NCBI GenBank assembly: GCA_943704525.1
Contig: CALSCQ010002977.1
Coordinates: 1 to 26,443 of the forward strand
Length of the DNA: 26,443 bases
Origin: Pigoraptor vietnamica
Taxonomy: Eukaryota > Opisthokonta > Filasterea
Direction of reading: 5' to 3'
The position numbers were made by a program, and so were the translations under genes. The notes below the pieces were generated by a model. That model had not been told where the DNA came from. It saw only the letters and a program-made list of their open reading frames with translations, and made no database searches. Shown piece by piece: positions 1-9,900 of the stretch; position 1 is the first letter of the stretch; the number at the start of each line of letters is the position of its first letter.

Positions 1-56
1 CCCCAAAACACCCCCACCCCTCCACCCCTCTTTCCCCGCCCCCTCCTCTGACCCAC

Positions 57-592
57 CTGAATGCGGCCCTCCAGCTGTCGCTGCCTCTTGATCAGCGACT
101 GCGTCAGCTGGATCTCCTCCGGCGTCGGCAGATTGCCGGCCCTGCGCCGCAATGGCATGCATCAGCAACGCGTAGTGCGCATGCATGCAATCAACACACA
201 CACAGAATGTGCGACCGCTCACTTCTTGTCCAGTTGGTCGTCAGCCTCTGCGATGGGGGGCACAGAAGGGGGTGACGGGTGAGAACACTACGCAGGGGGC
301 AGAATCAACGCCACGGCCACCCACCGCGCCGTCCAGGCTCCGACGGCACGCTGATTGTCTTGAGGATGCGTTCGTTGCCCTCCTTCAGACCTGTCCGAAG
401 TGACGACGAATGAGCTCAAATCACCTGCGCACCACGGCCTGCATAGCATTCCCCACTCTGAATCTGCGCTCGTTGCTCCTCTCGCTTCTTTGCCCGTCGC
501 GCAGCGCGCTCCTCGAACGAGTCGACGCGAGCGCGGCCATCGTCCAGCGCGCGCCCCGACGCGGCCGCTTGCCGCTTGTGTGGGTCGCCCAT
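57..592 (-). CDS. Unrecognised charged protein, 5' part only (runs off left edge)
   Basis: I do not recognise this protein. Three exons fit on the minus strand: 592-457, 390-321 and 141-57, with introns 456-391 (66 nt) and about 320-142 (179 nt). Junction phases agree, but the second donor could lie a few bases either side. A donor GTGGGT at 56-51 shows that the gene continues beyond the window. The ATG at 592 is chosen because the reading frame becomes strongly charged right after it. About 96 residues are visible. They start MGDPHKRQAAASGR, then give a basic/acidic stretch (FEERAARRAKKREEQRAQIQ, about residues 26-45) that should form helix or coiled coil. A second segment reads LKEGNERILKTISVPSEP and a third NLPTPEEIQLTQSLIKRQRQ. 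No signal peptide or membrane segment is seen. It is divergent from DPM1. Gene reality is fairly likely; function is unknown. Confidence 0.5.
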
Positions 593-1261
593 TTGGCCGC
601 CCGCAACCGCCAAAGGGACGAGGACAGCCAGGAAGGGAGGGCGGGGACCGACCGAGCCACGCACGCAGCTGCGCCGCAGGTGAAGTGTAGGGACCAAATC
701 TTCGATGGAAACGGACGACGAACGAGTGCGCCACTCGAATCAGTCAAACCGAAAACAACCAGACGCACGTGATGTCACGGGATTGCGCTTTGTTACGTGA
801 CGTCATCCATTCGGCAAGCCGGCAAGCCCACCAACCGCTCGCCTATTTGCTGCCGGCTGTGTGCCATGCTGCCATCTTGCTGCTCATTACAAAACGCGCG
901 TGTGGGCGGTGCAAAGAGTGACGGTGAACTGGCGCCGCCTTGCCCGCCGGGGGCGCCTTAGCCCCTCGTGGCCATGGACTGGCGTCAGCGCGTGCGGCGG
1001 CAGCTTGCCGTCGCCCAGCTGCAGTACCGGCTGATTACGGGTCCGGGGGGCGCGTGCGGTGGAAAGGTGCGGCTGGAACTGGTCGATCTGTAGCAGGTGT
1101 ACATGGTACGCAGTGTTTGTGCTCCGGTGTTGAGCATGAGTGTGCCCCTCTCGCAGTACTCGCCGCTCAAGGCAGCGGCGGCCCTCGGCCTCTCGCTCCT
1201 CCTCCTTTGGTGCGCGCTGCTTGTTTTCTCCGGTCCTCGCGCAATTGGGCGTGCGAGACAC
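593..1261. other. Intergenic region between divergent genes; possible upstream short ORF
   Basis: This 669-bp stretch separates the divergent unrecognised gene and DPM1. It holds a CACGTG box (766-771), a perfect TGACGTCA (798-805) and a GGGCGG at 904-909. An ATG at 974 in good Kozak context (GCCATGG) opens a 39-codon frame ending at 1093. An ATG at 1136 opens a frame that contains a leucine-rich hydrophobic stretch and runs in phase into the DPM1 start at 1262. These could be an upstream ORF, a separate tiny membrane protein, or an N-terminal extension of DPM1. I cannot decide between them. Confidence 0.5.
766..805. promoter_or_regulatory. CACGTG box plus perfect CRE (TGACGTCA) in a divergent promoter
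   Basis: CACGTG lies at 766-771 and the full palindrome TGACGTCA at 798-805. Both are 170-215 bp upstream of the minus-strand ATG at 592 and about 460-495 bp upstream of the DPM1 ATG. In other eukaryotes TGACGTCA is the ATF/CREB-type bZIP site and CACGTG the bHLH E-box. Binding here is inferred from sequence only. Confidence 0.45.
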
Positions 1262-2539
1262 ATGGAAACGCCCGCTCGCAGCGAGGTAGTGTCGTGCTTT
1301 CTTGTCCCCTTGTGGGTTGTGTTGTGGCATCTCACGTTCTCCTTCAGGTGTCCATTATTGTGCCAACCTACAAAGAGGCTGAGAACATCCGGCCACTGTG
1401 CGAGCGCGTGTTCAGGTTTGTTCGCAGTTGTATGCTGTTTACGACGATGTGGGCCGCGAGCTGTTCACTTATTTTGGTGCCGTCGCAGCGTTTGTCGCGA
1501 AGCCGGTCTGTCCGCCGAGCTGATCATTGTTGACGACAACTCTCGCGACGGAACAGGTGCGCTGTCGCAGTGCCATAGAACGAATGAGCTGCGCTGTGAC
1601 TCACCGTCGTCATTGTCATGTTGCAGAGGAGCTCGTGGCTGAACTGGCGGCGTCGTTTCCCGTGCGCCTGCACACGCGCCGACACGCCCGCGGCCTGAGC
1701 TCAGCAGTGCTCCTGGGCTTTGAGCTTGCCAAGTACGAGACTCTGTTGGTGCGTGTCGCTGGCGTTGGGCGGCGAAGAGTGGGTGCGAACGGGTTTTCAC
1801 ATCGTGCACTCGCGCAGGTCATGGATGCAGACCTCTCGCACCCGCCCGAGGCCATCCCTGCGGTTGCGCGGCCGGTCGTGAATGGCGAAGTCGAGTTCAC
1901 GCTTGGCTCGCGCTACATGGAGGGCGGTGGCACGAAGGTAATCAAAGGAATGGCCGTTGTTTTTTCTGTCGGGCTCAGGTGGCGGGGCGGCTGAGTTGGC
2001 TTTGCCCTTGCGCAGGATTGGCCACTGCACCGTCGGATCATCAGCCAGGGTGCCACGCTGCTCGCGCGCCCGTTGGTCGCTGTCTCGGATCCCATGTCGG
2101 GGTTTTTTGCCCTTCGACGGGAAACGTGGTTGCGAGCCACTGATTTGAACCCATCGGTGGGTTGTTTGAGTGGGGTTATGCGGCGATTTGGCGCAGTCAG
2201 CTCACTGCTCTACCGCAGGGATTCAAGATCGCCCTCGAGCTCCTTGTGAAAACGTTGCCGAGGGGGGTGCGAGAGATCCCGTACGCCTTTGTGGATCGGC
2301 AGCGCGGACAGAGCAAGCTCAAGCTGAAGACGCAGGTGCAGTATGCCTTGCAGGTCCTCCGCCTGTATGCGCGAGCATTCCCTGCCTTCTTCTTCATCGC
2401 GGCTTCTATCGCCGCATGCTCCGCTGCGCTGTTTGTCGCCGGCGTCGTTCGCTTGTGGCGAGACGGCGCGCGCGACGGCCGCTCGCCACAGTCATGGAGT
2501 GCGCAGGGGCGCAGCGGCGCATTCCGCCCCCCCGTGTAA
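1262..2539 (+). CDS. DPM1: Dolichol-phosphate mannosyltransferase, yeast-type with C-terminal membrane anchor
   Basis: This enzyme transfers mannose from GDP-mannose to dolichyl phosphate at the ER membrane. The product feeds N-glycans, GPI anchors and O-mannosylation. Seven exons (1262-1285, 1348-1415, 1489-1556, 1627-1748, 1818-1937, 2016-2156, 2219-2539) join in phase to give 287 aa; yeast Dpm1 has 267. Visible GT2-family motifs are VSIIVPTYKEAENI, the nucleotide-binding LIIVDDNSRDGT, the metal-binding MDADLSHPPE, then DPMSGFFALRR and GFKIALELLVK. A hydrophobic segment at about residues 234-258, after the catalytic domain, is the tail anchor of the yeast class; human DPM1 lacks it and relies on DPM2/DPM3. 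The start METPARSE is chosen because it directly precedes the conserved N-terminus. In-frame upstream ATGs (such as 1136) would add a hydrophobic extension unlike the family. Introns are 62-78 nt. Confidence 0.92.
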
Positions 2540-2561
2540 CCAAAATTTTGATGACCGTGGT

Positions 2562-2567
2562 CACGTG
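2562..2567. promoter_or_regulatory. CACGTG box upstream of aconitase
   Basis: TCACGTGC lies about 130 bp upstream of the aconitase ATG, in the 154-bp gap after the DPM1 stop. It matches the E-box core seen upstream of neighbouring genes. Function is inferred. Confidence 0.35.
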
Positions 2568-2693
2568 CCACCAACAAAGGACTCATCCAATGTCCAGCTG
2601 ACGAGCGTGGGTGCGCCCACCGCACACGGCAGAAAACACAGAGCACTGGCCACAACAGCCGGCAACCACGCCGGAAGTGCGGGCGGTGCCGAT

Positions 2694-5426
2694 ATGCTTG
2701 CGCTGTTCAGATCGCGCGCCGCGGCGCCATGGGCCTGTGCCCGCGCCCGCGCGCTGCACTACGACAGCCTCACGCGGAATGTGTCCGCCTTCCGCGACGC
2801 CAACGGCGGACGCGCCCTGTCTGCCGCCGAGAAGATCGTGTACGGCCACCTCGTCGACCCCCGCGTGAATGTCGCGCGCGGTGAGACGTACTTGCAGCTG
2901 CGCCCTGACCGGGTCGCCCTCCAGGATGCATCGGCGCAGACGGCCGTGCTCCAGTTCATGCTCACGGGCCTCGGGCTCACCGCCGTGCCCACGAGCATCC
3001 ACTGCGACCACCTCATTGTCGCGAGTGGCGGCGCAGAGTCCGATGTCGCTGCCTCCGTGCGGGAGAACCGGGAGGTGTTTGAGTTTCTGGAGAGCGCCTC
3101 GCGCAAGTACGGAATCTCGTTCTGGCGGCCCGGCAGCGGCATCATCCATCAGATTGTGCTTGAGAACATGGCGACGCCTGGCGGCCTTCTTATCGGCTGC
3201 GACAGCCACACGCCCAACGCCGGCGGGCTGTGCATGGCCGCGGTGGGTGTCGGCGGGGCGGACGCTGTCGACGCGATGAGCGGCATGTCGTGGGAGCTGC
3301 GCGCGCCGCGTCTTCTCGGCGTGCGCCTCACCGGACGCCTGAATGCGTGGGCAACTCCAAAGGACGTGATCCTCTCGCTTGCGGGCCGTCTCACCGTCAA
3401 GGGCGGCACGGGTTACATCGTGGAGTATTTTGGGCCCGGCGTGAACACGCTGTCGGCGACAGGCATGGCCACGATCTGCAACATGGGCGCTGAGATTGGG
3501 GTGAGTGGTGGCGTCGGGGACAGATCCTTCGGCGCGATGCTTCTGCAGGCAGCCGCTGCTCCGGATTTCGCTGCTCACTGTCTGATGTATGACTGTGAAA
3601 CCTTGGAACAGGCGACGTGCTCGCTCTTTCCGTACACGGCGGCAATGTCCGAGTATCTCCGCGCAACTGGCCGTTCGTCTGTCGCCGATGCCAGCGACAA
3701 GGTCGCGTCGAAGCTCCTCTGCGCGGACGCAGGTTGCGAATACGACAAGGTCATCGACCTTGACCTTGGCGCCATTGAGCCCCGCGTCAACGGGCCGTTC
3801 ACGCCGGGTGAGTGCGTTTTTGGTGCAGCCTGTAATGCGTGACGGTGGTGACGCTGACGTCTGGCGTGGACATGTTAATGTGCGTGTGCAGACCTATCGA
3901 CGCCGATATCTGGTCTGCGCTCTGCGGCCTCCGAGAACGGTTGGCCATCCGCGGTGAGCGCTGCGCTGATTGGCAGCTGCACCAATTCGAGCTATGAGGA
4001 CATGGCACGTGTCGCAGCGCTCGTGCGCCAGGCGAGGGAGCGCGGGTTGCGCTTGAAGACGGACCTGTTTGTCACGCCCGGCTCGGAGCGTATCCGGGCC
4101 ACGTGCGAGCGCGACGGCATTTTGCGCGAGCTGGAGGGCGCCGGGGCCCGCATCCTAGCGAACGCGTGCGGCCCTTGCATAGGACAGTGGGATCGCACGG
4201 GCGTTGAGCGCGGGCAAAAGAACTCGATCTTGTCTTCGTTCAATCGGAACTTCGCGGCTCGCAACGACGGAAACCCCGGCACCCATAATTTCCTCGCGTC
4301 GCCGGAGATTGTGACGGCCATGGCGTTCGCGGGGACGTTGAACTTCAATCCCCTTGTTGACGAACTCGTGGGCGACGATGGACGGCCATTTCGCTTTGAA
4401 GCGCCGGCGCCCTCGCGACTCCCGCCGTCCGGGCTGTCCGTTGCGGTGGCCGAAAGCGCGGCCAGTGCCGACTCCGGCGCGGCGCCGACCGTCTCAATCG
4501 ACCCCAAATCGCAGCGGCTTCAAGCGCTCACTCCGTTTCCATCTTGGGACGGTCACGACTTCCACGATCTTGCGGTTCTGATCAAGGTCGCTGGAAAGTG
4601 CACGACGGACCACATCAGTGCTGCAGGCGCGTGGCTCAAGTACAAGGGCCACCTCGATAACATCGCCGAGAACACACTCATTGGAGCTGTAAACGCAGAC
4701 AACGGGAAGGTGAACTCTGTCTTTAATCGACTCAACGGCAAGGTATGTACCGCGACGTCGCTTGCGTATCGGCTGCCTGTTTGCCTGTTTTTTTTTGATC
4801 GGATTTTCCCTCATGTGCCCAGTACGAATCTGTGCCTTCTGTGGCTCGTCAGTACAAGGCGGCGGGTATTCGATGGATCGTCATTGGTGACGAGAATTAT
4901 GGCGAAGGGAGCGCTAGGGAGCACGCAGCCATGCAGCCCCGGCATTTGGGTACGTCTTGGAATTCGCACCGCGGGAAACTGCTCATTTTTCTCACTCGCA
5001 TGCTGACGTGAGTTATCCTTATCCTCGACAATTGCAGGAGGCGTAGCCATAATATGTAAGTGTGGGATTTTTTCTGGCTCTGAGGGTGAGTGTGTTTCCC
5101 CCCTTGACTTACGTTAAATTTATTTCGTAGGCCGAAGTTTTGCTCGTATCCACGAGACGAACTTGAAAAAGCAAGGCATTTTGCCGCTTACGTTCGCGGA
5201 GAAGCCGGATTACGACAAAGTCGGACCCCGAGACGTTGTGTCCATTATCGGTTTGGAAGGCTTGACGCCAGAGTCGCGCATATCAATGCGTGTTAAGCAA
5301 GCTTCCACCGGCGACGTTGTTACGTTCCCGCTTGTTCACACGTTGAGTCAAGCGCAAATCGATTGGTTTAAAGCGGGTAGCGCACTGAACTTCGTCGCTC
5401 AAAGCCGTACGAGTGGTACTCGATAA
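2694..5426 (+). CDS. ACO2: Mitochondrial aconitate hydratase (aconitase)
   Basis: This enzyme interconverts citrate and isocitrate in the TCA cycle, using a [4Fe-4S] cluster. Six exons fit: 2694-3500, 3612-3807, 3892-4742, 4823-4949, 5038-5055 and 5131-5426. They give 764 aa, against about 780 in human. The N-terminus ([20 protein letters not shown]) is arginine/alanine-rich with no acidic residue, as in a mitochondrial presequence. Conserved blocks include [53 protein letters not shown] and NGPFTP. The cluster cysteines are in [12 protein letters not shown] and in NACGPCIGQ. The C-terminal swivel domain is spread over the last exons ([31 protein letters not shown]). The intron 3501-3611 is 111 nt with no in-frame stop. 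I treat it as an intron because it has GTGAGT/CAG ends and interrupts the conserved run from GAEIG to the SLFPY block. Exon 5 is only 18 nt, phase 1 to phase 1. Confidence 0.95.
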
Positions 5427-5546
5427 ACCATGTCGACCTATTATTATAATCAAACTACCTTGACTCTAGCTTCTCAACGAGACTAAGCCATAAGATATTG
5501 TGGCAGGAACGCAGCCGCGTAGAAGGAAAAGCGCAAAATGGCACGT

Positions 5547-5736
5547 CGCTTGTCTCTCCCTATTTCGCTCTGCTGTGAACGCGCGGGCTAAGAGTGAAGG
5601 ATTGATTCGTTTGAACACATATCTAGATTGATTGTTGTAACGCTTGTCTCTCCCTATTTCGCTCTGCTGTGAACGCGCGGGCTAAGAGTGAAGGATTGAT
5701 TCGTTTGAACACATATCTAGATTGATTGTTGTAACG
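5547..5736. repeat. Perfect 94-bp tandem duplication
   Basis: The unit 5547-5640 (starts CGCTTGTCTC, ends ATTGTTGTAA) is followed immediately by an identical copy at 5641-5734. Another two bases match after that. No mismatch is seen, so the duplication is recent or homogenised. It lies in AT-rich 3' flanking DNA about 120 bp after the aconitase stop. Confidence 0.95.
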
Positions 5737-6339
5737 TGATCTATGCTGTGAATGAATTAATTCTCTTATACAGGTAGATTGATCTATGGTTAGATTGATA
5801 CTACCCACGAGAGGGCGGGGCAAGCGCCTGTCTAACTTCATAGCATATTCCGTTATGCGTCTTTTCCTGCTATGCATAATTCAAAAACAGTGTGTTGACG
5901 TATTGCTGGCTGATATATTATTGTGAGCTGTTATGACCGTTCTCATCAACCCAATATCATAACATAAGGAAACAAAAAGTGTACGGGGGCAACCTTCGTG
6001 GCACAATTGTCGCCCGTCAGTCTAAGAGCGATTGGTGGTACACCAGTCGCCGGCGGTCACTAACAAGCTAAGCACGACTATCGGATTCAACGTGAGTCTG
6101 TTCGATGCATGGTCTGAAGAGAATGTGTCCCGTGTAGGCGTATGTGTGTGTGTGCGAGCGTGTTTCCAGTCTCCACAGGGGCCCAAGCCTACGCACGCGT
6201 GCCGTGTGAGTGTAAGTTTGTTGGTGGTGTTTGCGTGCAAGTACAGTCAAAGTTGGCACACGCATGTGATCCGATCGTTCGTGTATGGCGTGAGTGTGAC
6301 ATGTGTTATGGCAGTGGCGGTGGTTGGTGGTGTGTCTGT

Positions 6340-6536
6340 TGTGGCGTACTGTGTGTGCACATTTGTGTGTGTGTGGTGTATGTATGTATTACTACTGAAT
6401 GTGTGTGTGCACATTTGTGTGTGTGTGTGTGTGTGGTGTACTACTACTACAGTGTGCATGCACATTTGTGTGTGTGTGTGTGTGTGTGTGTTGTGTGTGT
6501 GGTGTACTACTACTACATGTGTGTGTGCACATGTGT

Positions 6537-6545
<9 letters not shown>
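6340..6545. repeat. TG-rich minisatellite with TGCACAT and TACTACTACTAC blocks
   Basis: A composite unit of TGCACAT, a (TG)n run, GGTGTA and a CTA-repeat block recurs. TGCACAT occurs at 6356, 6408, 6459 and 6526. GTACTACTACTAC follows the TG run in the second and third units, and a degenerate GTATTACTACTG follows in the first. The period is about 51-67 bp. Confidence 0.8.
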
Positions 6546-6572
<27 letters not shown>

Positions 6573-6593
6573 CGTGTGTGTGCCGTGTGTGTG

Positions 6594-6595
<2 letters not shown>

Positions 6596-6650
<55 letters not shown>
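6596..6650. repeat. Pure TG/CA dinucleotide tract, 55 bp
   Basis: This is an uninterrupted alternating TG run about 285 bp upstream of the Munc13 ATG. It is preceded by three GCCGTGTGTG-type units (about 6571-6600). Alternating purine-pyrimidine runs of this length can adopt Z-DNA and are length-unstable. Confidence 0.9.
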
Positions 6651-6651
<1 letters not shown>

Positions 6652-6935
6652 TGTGTGTGCCGTTTGTGTTTTGGTCATCCCTTTTTGACAAACCCGGAGC
6701 AATTTTGATGTCGTACTAAACCCCCACTGTTCGTTGAAATGGCTATTGATACCTGCAAAACATGGCCCGTCGGAAGGCACACCCACACGCACCACACACG
6801 ATCGGCATCACCGCAAGTTTCAGTCATATACGTACATAGAGGATGCCATTACGACTGTCGTTGAACATACAAGAACGTTTGGAATTGTTCAAAATTTTGC
6901 GGTCGATAACTATTTCTACGTAAGGTGACGCCGCC

Positions 6936-9900
6936 ATGGCGGCGCGCGGCGAGACGCCAACCTCTGCAACAGAGGGTGCGAAAGCTGAGGGTGCAGAATC
7001 CGCGACCTCAATGTCGCTACCTCGCTCGAGCTCGAATGTTTCGGCGCCCGCCATAGCTGTGGAGGCACCGAGTCCATCGTATCGCGGCGATACCGAATCG
7101 CCTCAGACGTCGTTCTCAGTGAAGCGACTGGCGGGGCAAGTGAGTTATTGCCGGTCGTCTGAAACGCCGTGTGGCCTGACGGTGCTCACCCCGAAACCTC
7201 CGCAGGGCATCAGCGTGGTCGGCCATGGCATTGGCGCGGTTGGCAAGGGCGTTGGGTCGGTGGGCAAGGGCGTCGGCACCGTCGGCAAGGGCGTGGGCAG
7301 CGTTGGTGTAGCCGTCGGGTCGTCCGTGGGTCACGGGGTGCGCCACGTCGGAAGGTGCGATGCGTGTCGTCATAATTTGATCGATCTTGCCCAACTGCTC
7401 ATGCCGGGTCGCGCACAGGGGAATTGGGGTTGCGGGCAAGTTTGCCGTATCGACAGCCGCCGTACCCTTTCAGCGCACGTCTGCTTTCGTTACGTCCATC
7501 GCCAACGACACGTCATTGTTTCCGGAGACAAAAGGCAGCCAGGCACAGGCTCAGGAGGACGCGTCGTCGGATCCGTTGGCCTTGGGCTCTGGATCGGTGA
7601 GCATTCGCCGCGGAAAGTGGCGCAGAATTGCCGCGCGCCAAATCCTCAACATGTGCCGCATTTCGTTTCGCAGGAGAGCGAGGATGAAGTGGACGACGAC
7701 GACCTGCCGCGACTCTCGGCGCCAGCTCAGACTCCAGACGACGAAGCGACGCCCCATGTGAGCCGGCGGACGCTCTCGATCAAACAGTCGCCCGAGGTAA
7801 ATGTAGTTTGGCTTGGAGACGTGCTCGTTCTTTGCCCGTAGTCTTTATCTCACCTCGATTCTTGCAGGAGTTCACACTGTACGTCCTTGCGCTGCGCTGC
7901 TTTCTGAATCCTTTCGAGGACGATGCCGCTGTTGCGGAGGCGGACGACAACTGGGCGAGCAAGCTCACGTTTGGCCTCACGGACCAGCTGGAGGACCTCA
8001 TCGTGGACAAGTCGGCGCAGCTGTCGCTCGGCCAGGTCCGCCGCCTGATGCGCCACGTGCGCGACTTCATTGAGCGCCTCGGGCGAGAGGCCGACCCCGA
8101 CGAGCTGTTCATGAAGAGCCTCCGGAAGTTCGTCGACCGGCTTGCGTTCCAGGCCCCCGAGCTCGTGTCGAAGGGCAAGGCGACGCGGAGCGGCCTCATT
8201 TCCCTCTACAGGTGCGCTGGCTGCGCATTGGGTGCCGCGGCGGCCGTGCATGGGTGCTGATGACCGGCTTGCGCAGGGAAATTTTGCGCATCGAGATGTC
8301 CCGGAAGGAAGGCGGTGTCGTGGATGAGAAGCTCTTCAGCGAGCGCATTGCGCGCTTTGAGAAGCTTGTGGGCCGTGATCTGGAGGATCGCAGCAAGAAC
8401 GCGAACAGCAACCGCCGCCGCGTCTCGCTGTTCGGCAACGCGCAGGCGGGAAGGGAGACGCGCTCGACAATCCACAGCATCGCTTCTAAGGACAAGTACC
8501 TTGCGCGGGTGCGTGTGTGCCTACTTTCGTCTGGCTGTGCGGACGCCCTTTGTGTTGTCTGGCGCGCGCGAATTGGAGGCTAAATATACGCTCGCTCCTT
8601 TGTCAGGTGTTTGACGTCGGCGAGGACGAGCACGCACGCATCAAGCAGACGGAGGAATTTGTGCAGACGAAGGAGGTCATTATTGACGAGCTCAAGTCGC
8701 GCCTCAAGTCGCTTGACGCGCACCCCTTCTACAACAAGGAGACGTTTGTGCAGAAGACGGCCGCGTTCCTCAAGTGGAAGGCGTCGCAGGAGGAGGCGAT
8801 CCACAAGATGCTCGCGGTTCTCGGCGCCGACAAGCCGGAGCAGTCGGAGGAGTTTGTTCCGCCGCCCAGTGAGGTGTGTGCGTGGTGTGAGGTATACTCG
8901 TCTGTACTGGTCGGCTAATGGCGTACCGTCCCTGTGAATGGATGTAGAGCGGCGACGCAGTCCCCGTGGAGTTTATTGTGACCGTGTGTAAGGCGCGCGA
9001 TCTCACGGGCAAGGACAAGACGGGCTTTAGCGACCCCTACGTTACCATCGAGCACGGGGGTGAAGGTGTGTTGTGTTGTTTTGCTGCTCTGTTCCAACTA
9101 TGGGAGGAAAATGAGAAGGGTGTGGAACTGGTGGCCGCCGCCTCATATCGCGCCCATTGTCCAGCCATGCGCACGTCCACATGCAAGCAGACGCTGAACC
9201 CGTCGTGGTTCGAGCGCTGTAAGTTTGCCATCAAGCCGGACACGAAGACATTCGAGGTCAAGTTTGCGGTGTGGGACGAGGACGAGCCGTCGGAGAAGTG
9301 GGTTGTGCCGCGGTGCCAGAATGCGGGCCGTGCAGTGGTGTTGCCTGGCGGGGTGCTGATGGCCGCGCATTGCTTGCCCACAGGCTCTTTTCGATGAAGA
9401 TGCTGAATCTCTTCGACAACAAGGACGACTTTCTCGGCCAGGTGACGGTGACCGTCAACTTGTCCGACATGTTGCGGTATCCCGTCGAGCGCTGGTACAA
9501 GCTCGAGAAGCGCCACAAGCGATCTCACATCAGCGGCGAAATCCTCCTCAAGTTTGAGGTCGTTACGAAGGGGGGTTCGAAGGACAAGGCCCAGCAGCCG
9601 ACGTTTGCTCGTGTGCAGCGGTCGAACACGAACCCCCAGAGCATCGCGCAGGCCGCGAAGGACGCCAAGAACCCGGACTACCACCACCTCTACCGCGTGC
9701 TCGTGGAGCGCTGCTTCGCTTACGAGTACTCGCTCTTCCAGGCACGCCTCCAGCGCGAAGGCGGCGCGGGAAAGAAGCGGATGTATTTCCGGCCCTCGCA
9801 AACGCTGTTTATGCTTCTTCAGGAGTTTGGCCTCCGTTACTGCGTGGGCAATCTTTACCGAGTGCTCGTCGCAACGGAGATTGCCGCTCAGAGCTACGCG

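Larger units (their letters stand above)
5427..6935. other. 1.5-kb intergenic stretch without a recognisable gene
   Basis: It runs from the aconitase stop to the Munc13 ATG. It is visibly more AT-rich than its surroundings, especially 5430-6000 and 6830-6920. It holds the 94-bp tandem duplication, a TG-rich minisatellite and a pure TG tract. The frames that stay open through the TG tract encode only Val-Cys or Thr-His runs and are not genes. I see no tRNA-like or terminator-like structure. The Munc13 ATG sits in an ideal Kozak context (GCCGCCATGG, 6930-6939). Confidence 0.7.

Noticed and set aside
2583-3578. 331-codon antisense frame over aconitase
   Set aside because: The sense strand encodes unmistakable aconitase motifs. 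The antisense frame is a codon-bias shadow.
5547-5736. CRISPR-like or attachment-site repeat
   Set aside because: There are only two adjacent copies with no spacers, in a eukaryotic nuclear context. It is a simple tandem duplication.
6032-6795. Long open frames on both strands through the TG region (Val-Cys or Thr-His runs)
   Set aside because: They are translation of a dinucleotide repeat, with no stop by composition. There is no start context, splice pattern or family similarity.
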